NCBI GenBank assembly: GCA_039602395.1
Contig: JBCNJP010000012.1
Location: forward strand, 25,300,396 to 25,364,395
From: Deinandra increscens subsp. villosa
Lineage: Eukaryota > Streptophyta > Magnoliopsida > Asterales > Asteraceae
DNA: 64,000 bases
Direction: 5' to 3'
Shown: positions 33,625 to 44,936 of the stretch, one piece after another
Position numbering within the stretch: the first letter of the stretch is position 1
How the letters are laid out: each line of letters starts with the position of its first letter
Notes under the pieces: generated by a model
The model's database searches: none
Told to the model about the DNA's origin: nothing
Seen by the model: the letters and a program-made list of their open reading frames with translations, nothing else
Program-made: the position numbers and the translations under genes

Positions 33625-35451
33625 TGATGTGTTGCAAAACACATGGCTTTTCGTTTACGTTTTTGGGTCGTTTTGCGAGTCTTTTGAGTCATTTTACGTA
33701 GGATTTAGTTCTTTGTGATTATTAGTGTCTTAATGTGTGTATCACGTTAAATTTGCAGTTATAGTGCAGTTCCCGAGAGAAAACGAGCATTGGAAAAGAA
33801 TTGAAGATCAAAAAGAAGAAAAGTGCTGAAAAGTAAGCACTAGGCGTATCGCCTAGTGTTCCTGAAGATGTAAGCAATACACGAGCTTCTGAAAAGTCAA
33901 AGGCGGTGGATTAAGTGTTGACCCGACTAATCTGTCGCGTAGCGGCCTTAGGCGTATCGCCTGCTGATCAAGACTCCTCCAAGCGATACGCTTGGAGGTT
34001 AAAAATCCGGAAACCCTAATTTTCAATTATAAATACAACTTGAAGGTTTCCAGTCGAATAACTTTGCACCCTGCCGTAACTCAGAGTCCCTGGAGACGAT
34101 TTTGGAGCTGGAATTCGAAAGAGGAGCACTTGGAGGCCTTGGATTGAAGCATTCAACATCTATTCGCTTTCAGGGTTGTTATTTATTTTCGATTTTGCTC
34201 TTGTTTTTCATAGACCAGATCATGTTTTTGACTAAATCCACTGTTATTATTATTATCTCAGACATGTCAATTGTTCTTGGTTAGTTCTATTGTACCACTT
34301 AGACCGTTTCGATGACTAGTTAATGCTTTTCGACTTTTCTTGATTATGACGATTGTTTGATGTGTTGATAATCTATTGCAATTCCTCTAATTTTCTGTGA
34401 TTGTTGCGTTTGCATATTCCAATTAGGGTTTTGATTGTTATTTGGTGTTTGTGTTGCCTACGAATGTCTTTCGGGTCGGGTAATGCATCTAGAGGTGTTA
34501 GCTTTAGGGTTTTCATCTAAGGAATAGTTCAGGAGACGTCCCGAACTAGAACATTGATTGGTAATAGTATCTTGATTGTTATATTCTTCCTTGTTTAGAA
34601 CTTAAAAGGGGATAAACTTGTCAACTAGTTGGGGTGGTTAATTGTCTAGATCAGGATTGTCTCAAAAGGAAGTCCCCTAGATTAGTTAGTTAATTTGCTA
34701 GTTGTGACCTTCATAGTGGTTAAAGGTAGCTCCTTTTTCCTTAAGGTGCCTTAGATTAATTTCGCGGGTGGTTAGGGTAATTGAATTGGGATATACTTAA
34801 AAGGTGAACCAATTGATCGAGCGGTAGAATTATCGGTTAGGATAAACTTAAAAGGTGAACTAACAAATCAGTGAGCGTTTTCCAACCATTAGGATTCTTA
34901 TCAGTTACATCCGGAGAGGATTTCGGGGGCTCATAGGTTTTCTATAGGTTGCATCTTTAGATTCTGATTTAGTCATAATTGTTATAGTTAAGGGAAGTCG
35001 TTAGCATTAACTAGGATTCTAGGTCTAGGTGGTATTTTGAATCATATGTGGTTTTCGTCTCTCGGTTTTGAGTTGTTGGTTTGCTTTCCATTTTTAGTAA
35101 TTTCTATTTTTAGCAGTTTCTATATTTAGTAAGTTTTAATAATTTAGTTAATTTTAGCTTAGTTAATTTTAGTTAATTTTAGCTTAGTTAATTTTAGTTA
35201 ATTTAATTAGTTAATTACTTCTTCAAATCAAAAACCAAATTTCACCAATTAATCATTAATTTATTTTTCTTAGTTAATTTTGTCTTTTTAGTGTCTTTAG
35301 GGTTCGACCTCGGTTTACCGATAGCTATTCTACGTTCGATAGGTTTGCTTGCCTATTGAGTCGGTCTAGTTTTAGGTTAATTGGGTTTAATTTAGTGAGT
35401 CTAGGTCTATGATAATTTTGTGTACTTTTATAGATCGATTTTTGCACATCA
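33625..35451 (+). repeat. Athila 3' LTR
   Basis: 1827 bp, closely matching 23529-25342. Much of the length difference comes from an extra AGTTAATTTTAGCTTAGTTA-type duplication at about 35160-35200. It is followed by the TSD TAGAT. Confidence 0.95.
34028..34035 (+). promoter_or_regulatory. Athila 3' LTR TATA box
   Basis: TATAAATA about 405 bp into the LTR, at the position matching the 5' copy. Transcripts from it would read out into the flanking LTR of element B. Confidence 0.5.
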
Positions 35452-36140
35452 TAGATCCATGTGTTTTTCACCACAACAAACATACTAAATTACTTGGAAC
35501 TCATGGTATGTTTAATTTATGAATTTTGTCACCAAATATGATTCTTTTAACATAAGTATATATTTTAAGTTTATATTTTTCCATGTAATTTGCAAATAAT
35601 ATTCTAGTTTCCATCAAAGTAAATAATGCTACTAACATGCATGTTTGCTAGTAAATCATCCAACAACACAACCAAGACTTAATCATGAACATGAATTTGT
35701 GACATTATATGAATAAATCTTGGAATAAGTTAAGAAAAGAAAGAGATTTCCTCACTTAAACTTAAACCGGATCGGTAATGACTTGATGGGTTGTTGATTA
35801 AGCTTCCAAGTTTAACTCCTAACCCACCCTTGATCTTGGATTTCGACGATAATGATGAAAGGATGAAAGAGAGATCATGGATTTTTTCAAGGAAAGAAGA
35901 GATTAGTTTGGTTGTTTTTGAAATATTAGAAAGAAATATTGAAAGAAAGATGATGAAATAAGAGTTGTTGTTGGATTACCTTGATCAAAGAAAGTATTAG
36001 AAGCTTAGATTGAGTGGTGGTTGATGGTGAAAATTGGTGGTGGTGGTGGTTCTCTTGGTGGCTGAGAGCAAAGAGAGAGAGTTGAGAGAATGAGAGTGTT
36101 TGTTTCTTGAATGATTTAAGTGTGAAATGAGATGGTTAAG

Positions 36141-36150
36141 TGTTATAAAA
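36141..36150 (-). promoter_or_regulatory. possible TATA box of element B LTR
   Basis: TTTTATAACA (minus strand) followed downstream by a CT-rich stretch CATTCTCTCAACTCTCTCTC (about 36070-36090), a Y-patch-like feature. The plus-strand reading TATAAAA is equally good, so orientation rests on the element's direction. Confidence 0.4.
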
Positions 36151-36604
36151 GCAGGATAAATGGTGGTGCTTGGTCTCTTTTTTAATCGAACCGAAGGGGG
36201 TTCGGTTTGATGGTGGTTCGAACCAAAAAAGAAGAAGAGACGGAGATGGTTGAGTCACTTGTTCTCTTGGTGCAAAATGAATCAAAATGGTGTGTGTTTG
36301 GGGTAAATAGAACCGGCAAGGAGGAGGGACAAGACAAAGAGACCACAAGGTGGCTAGGGGACAAGTGTCTCTCATGTGTCAGTGGTTAATGGTTTTAACC
36401 AAGGGTCACTAGTTTTGTTGTGTACTTGGCCAACCAATTTGTTCAATATCTTGCATACAAGTCATGGAATCTAGCAACAAGACCAATTAGCCTTGTGATC
36501 TTTGGAAAAAAAAAAGCTAATGAGGTGTTAGGGAGTTTGGTTGGAATCAAATGAGAGGAAGGGAGGAAGGAACCGGGAGGAAGAGAAGAAAAGAGGGAGA
36601 GATT

Positions 36605-36790
36605 GGGCTTGGCCCAAATCGGAAAGGGAAAGAGGAGGAATGTGGGCCGGGCCGGCTGGGCCTGCGGGCCGGAAAGGAAAGGGAAACGGGCTGGGGGGTT
36701 GGGCCGAGAGGGAATGGGCCGGAAGACGGGCCGAAGGGAAAAAGAAAAGGAAAAGAGGAAAGAGTTGGGCCGGTAGGCCCATTGGGCTTG
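36605..36790. promoter_or_regulatory. cluster of TGGGCC/T (site II-like) motifs
   Basis: About eight TGGGCY or GGGCCGG cores within 190 bp, both orientations, some 450-650 bp upstream of the possible TATA box when read on the element strand. TGGGCC/T is the known plant site II motif bound by TCP factors. Function here is inference. Confidence 0.45.
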
Positions 36791-37521
36791 TTAGGCCGAA
36801 TCGGGTTTTGGGTCGGGTCGGGCTGAGTCCGGGTCGATCCAACGAGTCCAACGACACTTCGTTTGAGTCAAAAGGATAAACGGTTGAGAAGTCGGTTTTT
36901 GGCTCGAGAACAAATGATTTATATATATATATATAAATCATTAAAATAGTTAAGCGCCGTGTTTAATTTTGAATAACGGGAATGTCAAATGTCTTGATTG
37001 TTTGTGGTTTGATTATGCACAATGATAAACTAGAGTTTAGGATTAAATGTTTCGCTTGACGTAAGCGTTTTGTGTTTTGAATTTTGATGACAATGTTTAA
37101 TGTTTATTTTTGATGAAAATAAATATAGTTGGAAATATAAATAGTCTTAGAAATAAAAACTAATCATTGTTTGAATTGAATTGTCGTTTGAATAAACGTT
37201 ATGTTTGAAATACATTGGACACGACGTAATAGTTTAGAAAAATATAAAATATTTATTTTATATTTAAATTTCACAAAGCAATATTTATGAAATTCTTTTA
37301 TTATTGAAGTTCCATCTTGAATAAACACAGAACTTTAAGTCGGTTTCCCACACAACTTTAAGTCGGTTTCCACTACGGGTAATTGTTATCGGGCCTATGT
37401 TGTCTATGTTTGCACGTAAAGTCACCTAATTTGGACCAATTAAGTCTAATGCACATAGGATCACAGTTAATTGCACGTAATTATAATATTAATGTATACC
37501 TGGAATGTACGAGTTGTTACA

Positions 37522-37532
37522 TCCTTCCCCGG
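37522..37532 (-). other. element B polypurine tract
   Basis: CCGGGGAAGGA on the minus strand abuts the LTR start TGTAACA. Confidence 0.8.
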
Positions 37533-37555
37533 TTAGAGTAATTTCGTCCCGAAAT

Positions 37556-38752
37556 TTAGTCTTGAGCACTAGGGATGGCAGCATTGGCAAAAAGATGCGG
37601 ATACTTCTCACGCATTTGATCTTCTCGTTCCCACATGTATTCTGGACCTAGGCGTGAGTTCCAATGAATCTTTACGATGGGAATATGACTCTTCTTCAAT
37701 GGTTTGATTTCACGATCACAGATTTCAGCAAGCGTCTCAATGAAGTGCAGACGATCGTCAATCTCGATTTCATCTAAGGGGATGATGGCAGATTCGTCAG
37801 ACAAGCACCTTTTCAAGTTGTTGACGTGGAACACGTCATGAACTTTACTAAGTTCGGGAGGCAACTGAAGACAGTATGCTACTGGTCCAATTTCCTCGAT
37901 GATTTCAAAGGGACCAATGTAGCGAGGGTTAAGCTTTCCATGCTTTCCGAAATGAATAACTCCTTTCCATGGTGCTACTTTTAATATGACGCGATCTCCT
38001 TTGAATAATTTCAATGGTTTGCGGCGATTGTCAGCGTAGCTCTTCTATCGATCACGGGAAGCCTTCAGGCGGTTGTGAATCTGGGAGATTTTCTCAGAAG
38101 TCTCATGCACTAGTTCGGGACCTGTGAGTTTGCTGTCACCAAATTCAGTCCAACAAAGTAGTGAACGACACTTTCTTCCATACAAGTCTTCAAAAAGGGC
38201 GGCTTGAATACTTGTGTGATAGCTATTGTTATAAGAAAACTCAGCTAACGGAAGATGTTCGTCCCAACTGTTACCGAAATCGATGATACAAGCACGAAGC
38301 ATGTCTTCAAGAGTCTGAATAGTTCTTTCGCTTTGGCTATCAGTTTGAGGATGATATGTTGTACTCATATCAAGGCGAGTACCCAAAGCTTCTTGAAGGG
38401 TTTGTCAAAATCGGGCGAGAAAGTGGCTATCTCGATCAGAGATAATAGAAATAGGTACTCCATGACGAGACACAATTTCCTTCATGTAAATTTTGGCAAG
38501 TTGTTCAGTGGTGTAGGATAATTGAATAGGTAGGAAATGAGTAGATTTAGTCAGACGATCGACGATAACCCAAATGGCATCATTTCTGGCTCGAGTCCTT
38601 GGCAACTTGGTAATGAAATCCATGGAAATTCCTTCCCATTTCCATTCTGGGATTTTAGGTTGAACGAGTAAACCAGAGGGTTTTTGGTATTTAGCCTTGA
38701 CCTTTGCGCAAGTCAGACACTTACCAACGTACATGGCGATTTCAGCCTTCAT
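37556..38752 (-). pseudogene. element B integrase with chromodomain
   Basis: Three minus-strand pieces. 38752-38405: MYVGKCLTCAKVKAKYQ (zinc-finger end), WEGISMDFITKLPR (first Asp), IISDRDSHFLARF (second Asp). 38386-38045: LDMSTTYHPQTDSQSERTIQ, where the catalytic Glu is present, then LPLAEFSYNNSYH. 38014-37556: the C-terminal domain GPFEIIEEIGPVAYCLQLP, VHDVFHVNNLKRC, and the chromodomain end MWEREDQMREKYPHLF. Frame breaks lie near 38395 and 38030. A C-terminal chromodomain is diagnostic of chromoviruses and steers integration to heterochromatin. Confidence 0.93.
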
Positions 38753-38919
38753 GTTAGGCTACCAATACAACTCTTTCAAACCATGGTACATTTTGTCTGA
38801 ACCAGGATGGAATGAGTACCTAGACTTATGAGCTTCATCTAAGACTAATTTCTTCACAGAACCGAAATTCGGTAACCACAGTCTTTCCATGAAATAATAA
38901 GCTTCATCAATCTTTTTGA

Positions 38920-39321
38920 CTAATTGCTTTTCCATTCCACGTGTTCATTAGGGATATTTTCATCTTTGAGGGCTTCGACTTGGGCATCACGAACAACAGA
39001 GGTGAGATTGGATTGAATGGTCAATATAAGGGTACGTACATGGAGAGGTTTCACTCGGTCTTTTCTGCTTAATGTGTCGGCAACAACATTAGATTTACCT
39101 GGGTGGTAACGGATTTCACAATCATAATCGTTGAGCAACTCTATCCAACAACGTTGTCTCATGTTTAACTCTTTTTGATTGAATATAAGCTGAAGACTCT
39201 TATGGTCAGTGTATAGCGTACACTTTGTACCATAAAGGTAATGTCTCCAAATCTTTAGAGCGAAAACAACGGCTCCAAGCTCAAGATCGTGAGTCGAGTA
39301 ATTCCTTTCGTTAATCTTCAA
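38920..39321 (-). pseudogene. element B RNase H
   Basis: NYSTHDLELGAVVFALKIWRH, LYTDHKSLQLIF, RWIELLNDYD-type block and NVVADTLSRKDRV, the standard Ty3/gypsy RNase H order. The N-terminal catalytic part is frame-broken near 39330 (VIAYAS-equivalent region), and the end merges into the integrase linker. Confidence 0.92.
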
Positions 39322-39495
39322 TTGTCAGGAGGCGTAAGCAATGACCTTGTCTCGTTGCATAAGCACACATCCTATACCTTGGCAGGATGTGTCACAGTAT
39401 ACCACGAAATCATTTGTTCCTTCGGGCAGGTACAAAATCGGTGCATTACACAACTTCTGTTTCAACAAATGAAAGGCGGATTCGGCTTTAGAATC

Positions 39496-40494
39496 CTAGA
39501 CAAATTTCTTGTCTTTCTGGGTGAGAGCAGTCAGCGGCTGAGCTATCTTTGAAAAGTTCTCGATAAACCTTCGGTAATAGCTAGTGAGACCTAAGAATTG
39601 ACGAATTTCAGTTGGAGCAGTAGGTGCACTCCAATCTTTGATTGCTTCAATTTTGGAAGGGTCAACGTGTATTCCTTTCTCATTAACTACATGACCTAAG
39701 AAATGTACTTCACGAAGCCAGAAGTCACACTTTGAGAATTTCGCGTACAACTTCTCATTCTTAGGTAACTCTAGGATAAGTCTCAAATGTTGCTCGTGTT
39801 CCTCTTTACTACGGGAGTAGATTAAAAAAATCATCAATGAAAACGATAACAAACTTGTCCAAGTAGGGCTTACACACACGGTTTATTAAGTCCATGAACA
39901 CGGCGAGTGCGCTTGTCAACCCAAATGGCATCACTAGAAACTCATAGTGACCATAACGGGTTCTAAAAGTAGTCTTGGCAATGTCTTCTTCACGAACTCT
40001 CAATTGATGATAACCAGATCGCAGATCAATCTTTGAATAATAGTTTGATCCTTGAAGTTGATCGAACATGTCGTCGATCCTGGAAGTGGATAATGATTCT
40101 TCTCAGTCAACTTGCTTAGCTCGCGATAGTCGATACACATGTGAAATGATCGATCCTTCTTTTTGACGAAAAGAACAGGAGCACCCTAGGGGGAGCAACT
40201 GGGTCGAATGAATCCTTTATCCAATAATTCTTGCAACTGATTGGATAATTCCTGCATTTCAGAAAGGGCGAGACGATAGGGAGAATGGGCTACAATTGCA
40301 GCACCTAGAACAAGATCGATTTGAAACTCTACTTGCCTGGCTGGTGGCAGTCCTGGCAAGTCTTCATGGAATACTTCAGGATATTCGCGGGCGATAGGAA
40401 CGTCCTTCAGTGTTTCTCTTTTGGTTCCTTTCCCACGACATGTGCTAGAATAGCATGATAACCCTAACGAAGATATCGGCGTGTCTTCATACAA
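39496..40494 (-). pseudogene. element B reverse transcriptase
   Basis: 40494-40186 carries the RT N-terminus (EYPEVFHEDLPGLPPARQVEF, LQELLDKGFIRPSCSP). Then come CIDYRELSKLT in a broken frame (about 40120-40150), KIDLRSGYHQLRV (first catalytic Asp, about 40015-40050), YGHYEFLVMPFGLTSALAVF, and the catalytic FIDD (about 39825), where an extra base shifts the frame. 39879-39496 adds FLGHVVNEKGIHVDP and RQFLGLTSYYRRFI. A stop lies at 40186 and frameshifts near 40075 and 39830. Confidence 0.92.
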
Positions 40495-41019
40495 GATATG
40501 ATATCTAGCTTGGTTCCACCCTTTTCACCTTGGATGACTAGAGTTTTGCCATTTTCCAGCGGGATTTTGACTTGCTTAAGATGACAAATGATTTCCGCAT
40601 GATTCTTTGATAACCAGTCCATGCTGATTACGATATCAAAGCTTCCCATTTCGATGGGCAACAAGTCAATGTTAAACGAATGGTCGGAAAGGCGTAGGGA
40701 ACAATCTCGAAAAACCTTGTCAGTTTCGATTAAACTACCATCTGCTAGAATTCTATGGTGCACTTAGTGTCTAAGGCACATGGATCGATTTAAAGTAATG
40801 GGCAAAAATCGGTAGACACAAAGCTTTTCTCCGCTCCGGTATCAAACAAAACAGAGGCATAATAATCGTTAAGGATGAACGTACCGGTGACAGTATTTGG
40901 GTCCTGTCGGGGCTTCTCCAGCATTCATCACAAAGGCTCTTCCACGGGCAGTTCCAACAACTTGATTTTTCTTTGGGCATTGATTCTTCATGTTTCCAAC
41001 AGCCCCACAGCCATAACAA
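40464..41019 (-). pseudogene. element B protease
   Basis: The active-site block ASVLFDTGAEKSFVS (about 40820-40865) retains a D-T-G triplet. A stop and frame change near 40770 separate it from SFNIDLLPIEMGSFDIVISMDWLSKNHAEI (about 40570-40680), the second half of the aspartic protease. It would process the polyprotein. Confidence 0.88.
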
Positions 41020-42062
41020 GTGCGTGACGGACAGTCTCTGGCAATGTGACCTTTGGCTTTGCAGTTGTTGAAGTAAACGTTACTGCAATCCAGTGTGTGA
41101 TGAAGGTTGCACTTTGGACATAGTGGTTGATTTCCTGTGTAGCCAGATTTCTTTGGTTCTTAAACAGTTGCAGAAGCAACAAAAGCTTTGACTGTTTCAG
41201 GAGCTTTTTCAGGTTGTTTCTCAGATCGCTTCTCAGAATTATTCTTACCAAAATGACCGCGTTTGCGTTTACGATCGAACTTCTTCCCAGATAAAGAGGA
41301 CGTTAAACAGACATCAATAATAGGTTTGGATTGATCGGAAGCCTTCCTGGAAAAGGAAGTACCTTGGCGTGTAGCCTGGTAGGTCAGGCTATGTGCCAAA
41401 AGAACGACGGCTTGCAGGGTAGTTGGGTTGGAAGACATCACATTTCCTTGAATGTTGGGTGCTAAACCCCAAATGTAACGTTCAATCTTCTTATATGGTG
41501 GAGTTACCATTGAGGAACAAAGGTGAGCAAGTTCATGGAATCTCTTAGTGTATCCAACAATATCAGACCCATTCATGGTTAGTCTGCAGAATTCAACTTC
41601 CAAACGTTGAAGTTCCTCACGTGGGCAGTATTCATCTCTCAGTAGTTGTTTAAAATCTTCCCAAGGCATAGCGTATGCTTGGTCAGTTCCGACGGTTTCG
41701 GCATGCGAATTCCACCATGAGAGAGCACCATCAATGAATGTGCAAGCAGCAAATTTGACCTTAGAGTGGTCGGGACAGTTACTGATACGGAAGACAAATT
41801 CAGTCTTTTCGAGCCGACGAATAAGACCAACAGCACCTTCGGTACCCTTGAAATTGATAGGTTTACAATTCATGAAGTCCTTATAGGTACATTCACGGGA
41901 ACCTAAAACGTTAGACATAACCTTTGAAAACAATTCGGGGCAATTTATATTCTCGGATTTCCAACATTTATCGAAGGTCTTACCACCAGGAGCACCTTCA
42001 GGGTGGCCTCCAGCGGCGCGATTAGCTTCATTAGCAGTGATGGCATCAGGCACACTTGTCAT
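40988..42062 (-). pseudogene. element B gag, C-terminal two thirds
   Basis: A 300-codon stretch (42062-41160) with the retrotransposon gag domain: YKDFMNCKPINFKGTEGAV, VKFAACTFIDGALSWWNSHA, YCPREELQRLEVEFCRLTM and YIWGLAPNIQGNV, then a Lys/Arg-rich tail. It overlaps a shifted frame with knuckle residues (41160-40988, CNFIH- and CGKKHE-type Cys/His spacing is decayed). The first 40 or so codons (from 42062) do not resemble the usual gag N-terminus. A separate gag start of the same type lies at 62119, so the N-terminus here is probably a junction artefact. Confidence 0.88.
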
Positions 42063-43133
42063 GCTACAAGTGATATTATTCCTAGATAAGAAACGTGTTT
42101 CACCGGCCTATGTTACACATGAATCGCGGTTCGACCTCGTACTGAAACCGTAGGCCCAATGCAGGGTAAGCGCTAACAAAGGGGGTTCGGATAGATCAGT
42201 TCGAGTGTTTCAAATGTAGGATAGCATAAGTATCATTTGAAATTAGGATTTCCTTTTATATTTTTGAAAATATAATGGATGACATATTTGCATGAAAAAT
42301 AAGTAGTGCATGTTTGTAAAATCATATTTTACTTGGTTCGTGATAAACCTTGAAAACTCTTTTCATTACTCGATGCGATCGGTTTTAGATAACCTAATTA
42401 ATAAAACTAGGTCGGTAGTTTATCGCGAGTTCTTCCTTTTAAAATTAATAAAACTCTTTATCAATTTTATGGTTTTTTCAATATTTCTATCTTGAAAAAC
42501 AAAACCGATCCTATAATAACAACTTATTATATATATGTGCCTTCTGAATTAAAACAACTTTTTAACTATTAACGTTCGATTTTAGATTGTGTTATTCAGT
42601 TTGGCTAAAAGCATTATTTCAAAATAAATAGTCAAACACATTGAATTGAGCTACTTATGATTGTCATGCTTAGTCTCGCTCGAGCCAACGAGCGATACCA
42701 AATAAGGTGTATAAGGGGCAAACAACCATAGTTCTGGCCCTACTTGTTGATTTCCTTGATCCTTGCAAGACGTCTGAGAGCATCCTTAACCACCATTCCG
42801 GATTCGTCTCGATTCTCCTTGTCTTGATTGCTTTCAATCGTAAAGATTCTTGATGTTGATAGATTTACATTTTACAAATAAAACGAAACCTAACTATTAC
42901 ATCGTGGGTCCACAGTTACCCAAAAATACATACATTTGAAATTGGAAATAACCATGATCAATATCAACCCAAACAATCATAAATGCAACAATCACAATTA
43001 AAACAATTATGAGGTCGATGGCCCGATTCACACAATCATAAATGCAAAGGCACAATTATATATGTCGTGACAAATCGGACATATATAAAGTCAAGATTAC
43101 TTAATCCTTTATTATCTGAATCCTTGTAAAAGT
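42063..43133 (-). other. copia leader region, truncated against element B gag
   Basis: Non-coding sequence downstream (minus strand) of the copia PBS at 43134-43146. The leader is credible to about 42600. From there to 42063 nothing is recognisable. No copia gag follows, so the element was cut off here. The exact junction with element B gag is not visible. Confidence 0.5.
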
Positions 43134-43146
43134 GGGTCTGATACCA
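43134..43146 (-). other. copia primer-binding site
   Basis: TGGTATCAGACCC (minus strand), one base after the LTR end CCAACA; iMet-type with one change. Confidence 0.8.
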
Positions 43147-43147
43147 C

Positions 43148-44461
43148 TGTTGGAAATCGTTGACTCGTGTTTTAGGTCAAAACAAAATTTTGACTTTTAA
43201 TATTAAATCGTATTTTATATATTTGATCAAATATTATTTCGACAAATAATATTATTGTGGAAGCGGTTTTTTCAAAACTTTTTTACGAGTCAGGTATTTC
43301 ATACCAGTGATCCAGTTACAATAAATTCAGATAAATATAAATATAAAACACAACCATAGGGTGTTTAGAGATTGACCTTGACGAGACCGAGATGAGACAA
43401 TCTGAATCGACAAACGGATCCGCTAGAAATCCTTTGATAACGCGCTTAAACAACTTTGAACAAAACCCGAACTTGAGCACACTCGAGCTAATCTGAACAT
43501 GATGTGACGACACATGACAACGGTCAAGTGAAGGCGGCATAGAACGGCGACGGCAGCAGATTGTGGACGAGGTAGCGGCGGTCCGACGGGACGGCGGTGG
43601 TGGCGGTGTACAACGGTCGTGGTCTAGCGTTGGCGGATGGCAAGCGGGCGGTGGATGGCAGGCGTCTGCAGGGCTGGCAGTGATGGTGGTGGTGGCGCAG
43701 GTGGTCTGCGCAGAGGGGAGGAGCAGAGAGATTTCAGGGTTATTCTTTAGGCTTGTTCAGATGTAGTTAGGCTGGAAAACAGACCTGTATTTATAGGGAT
43801 ATAACTTCTAGTCTGATCCCTGAATTACTAACTTGTTCCCAAATAAATAATCTAGTAATATACTGTTAATACAGTTATTACAAGCTTAAAGTTTATATGT
43901 TCGAAACATACCCAATATATCTGAAAGATATATATTTAAATCAATCTCCATGTTTTAGTTAACCAGGTTACCTAAAACATTTTATCCGGTAATAATTATT
44001 AACTACTTTAATAATTCTTCGTCATCCGTATTTAATTTATCACCATAAATTAAATACCCGTAAACGTTATAATGAAATAACGTTTTATTAATTACTGATT
44101 AAATTTTTATCTGTTTAAACAATTTTATCGTCGTTTACATCTTAAACAATCACTGTATTATTTCATTTTTATTTAATTATTTCTCTAATAATTAAATATA
44201 ATCATTGTTTCGACAAACAACGATTTGCCTAGTGTTTGCGTTGTGATCAACAATATTTAAATATATAATATTTAAATATTATAACTTGTTCGTCATCCAG
44301 ATTGTAACTCTTGGACCTTACCTTTATGGTTACGTTGACCAAATTGATAGTCGGACATATCATAATCCAACATGATCTTCATTCTTGAATTCCAATAGTC
44401 CCTTACTTGCTTACTAATAAGTGATCTATATCCATAAATTATATTAACCTTGTTTTCAACA
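43148..44461 (-). repeat. copia 5' LTR
   Basis: On the minus strand it runs from TGTTGAAAACAAGG (44461) to GATTTCCAACA (43148), 1314 bp, ending next to a PBS. The 3' LTR is not in the window. Small open frames at 43316-43766 are LTR sequence. Confidence 0.8.
43788..43796 (-). promoter_or_regulatory. TATA box of copia LTR
   Basis: CTATAAATA on the minus strand about 670 bp into the LTR, followed by a leader rich in CT. Confidence 0.6.
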
Positions 44462-44936
44462 GTGGCATGTACTATCTACTTACACGAGACTAACTCTACT
44501 CCACTTCTCGTTGTATTTCAGGTGTATATATATAAGATGTACCAGGGGCATATCTACCATATCCTTTATACATCCAGAGGTGTACTAGTACTAGTCCAGT
44601 GTAGGATGACATTACCATTCTAACCACAAAAAATTTCGGCATAATTTACGACTATTTATCACTTACTTTCAATAAACTAGTTCGACATCCTATGTATAAT
44701 TTAGGTAAATGCTTCCATTTCATGAGTGTAAACAACACTGCTGCAACTTCCAAAACCTCAGAAAATTTCTAACATTTAACGTTCATTCTTCTAAGGCAGT
44801 CATGATCTAAAGGATTCTTAATCCTAACTAACGGTCTATCAAGCAATTCACAAAACCACTCGATAAGACTCATACTCACATCAAAACCATGTAACACAAA
44901 ATCAGGCACACTATTTATCGAGAAATGTACATGAGG
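44462..44936. other. unassigned, weak similarity to element F LTR
   Basis: The stretch TATATATAAGATGTACCAGG and following CATATC (about 44525-44560) resembles 47650-47690 in the element F LTR, so this may be a piece of its 3' LTR. No gene. Confidence 0.35.

Larger units (their letters stand above)
23529..35451 (+). mobile_element. complete Athila-type Ty3/gypsy retrotransposon
   Basis: 11,923 bp flanked by perfect 5-bp duplications TAGAT (23524-23528 and 35452-35456). It has two LTRs of 1814 and 1827 bp, an Asp-tRNA-like PBS, gag, protease, RT, RNase H, integrase and a PPT. About 2.6 kb of non-coding DNA lies between integrase and the 3' LTR. The PBS type, the protease motif and this long 3' region mark the Athila lineage. 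gag and pol are interrupted repeatedly, so it could only move with proteins supplied from elsewhere. It is inserted in the LTR of element B. Confidence 0.95.
35457..37521 (-). repeat. gypsy element B 3' LTR, start portion
   Basis: On the minus strand it starts TGTAACAACTCG at 37521, directly after a purine tract following integrase. It continues to the Athila target site, where the sequence resumes at 23528. It holds a promoter-like region and a TGGGCC-rich stretch. The short open frames at 36136-36941 are low-complexity and not genes. Confidence 0.75.

Noticed and set aside
36528..36941. Proline/glycine-rich open frames on both strands
   Set aside because: They come from the GC-rich TGGGCC island of an LTR; overlapping frames on both strands and low complexity argue against a gene.
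43563..43766. Gly/Val-rich frame in copia LTR
   Set aside because: It lies wholly inside the LTR, antisense to its promoter, and has no family motif.
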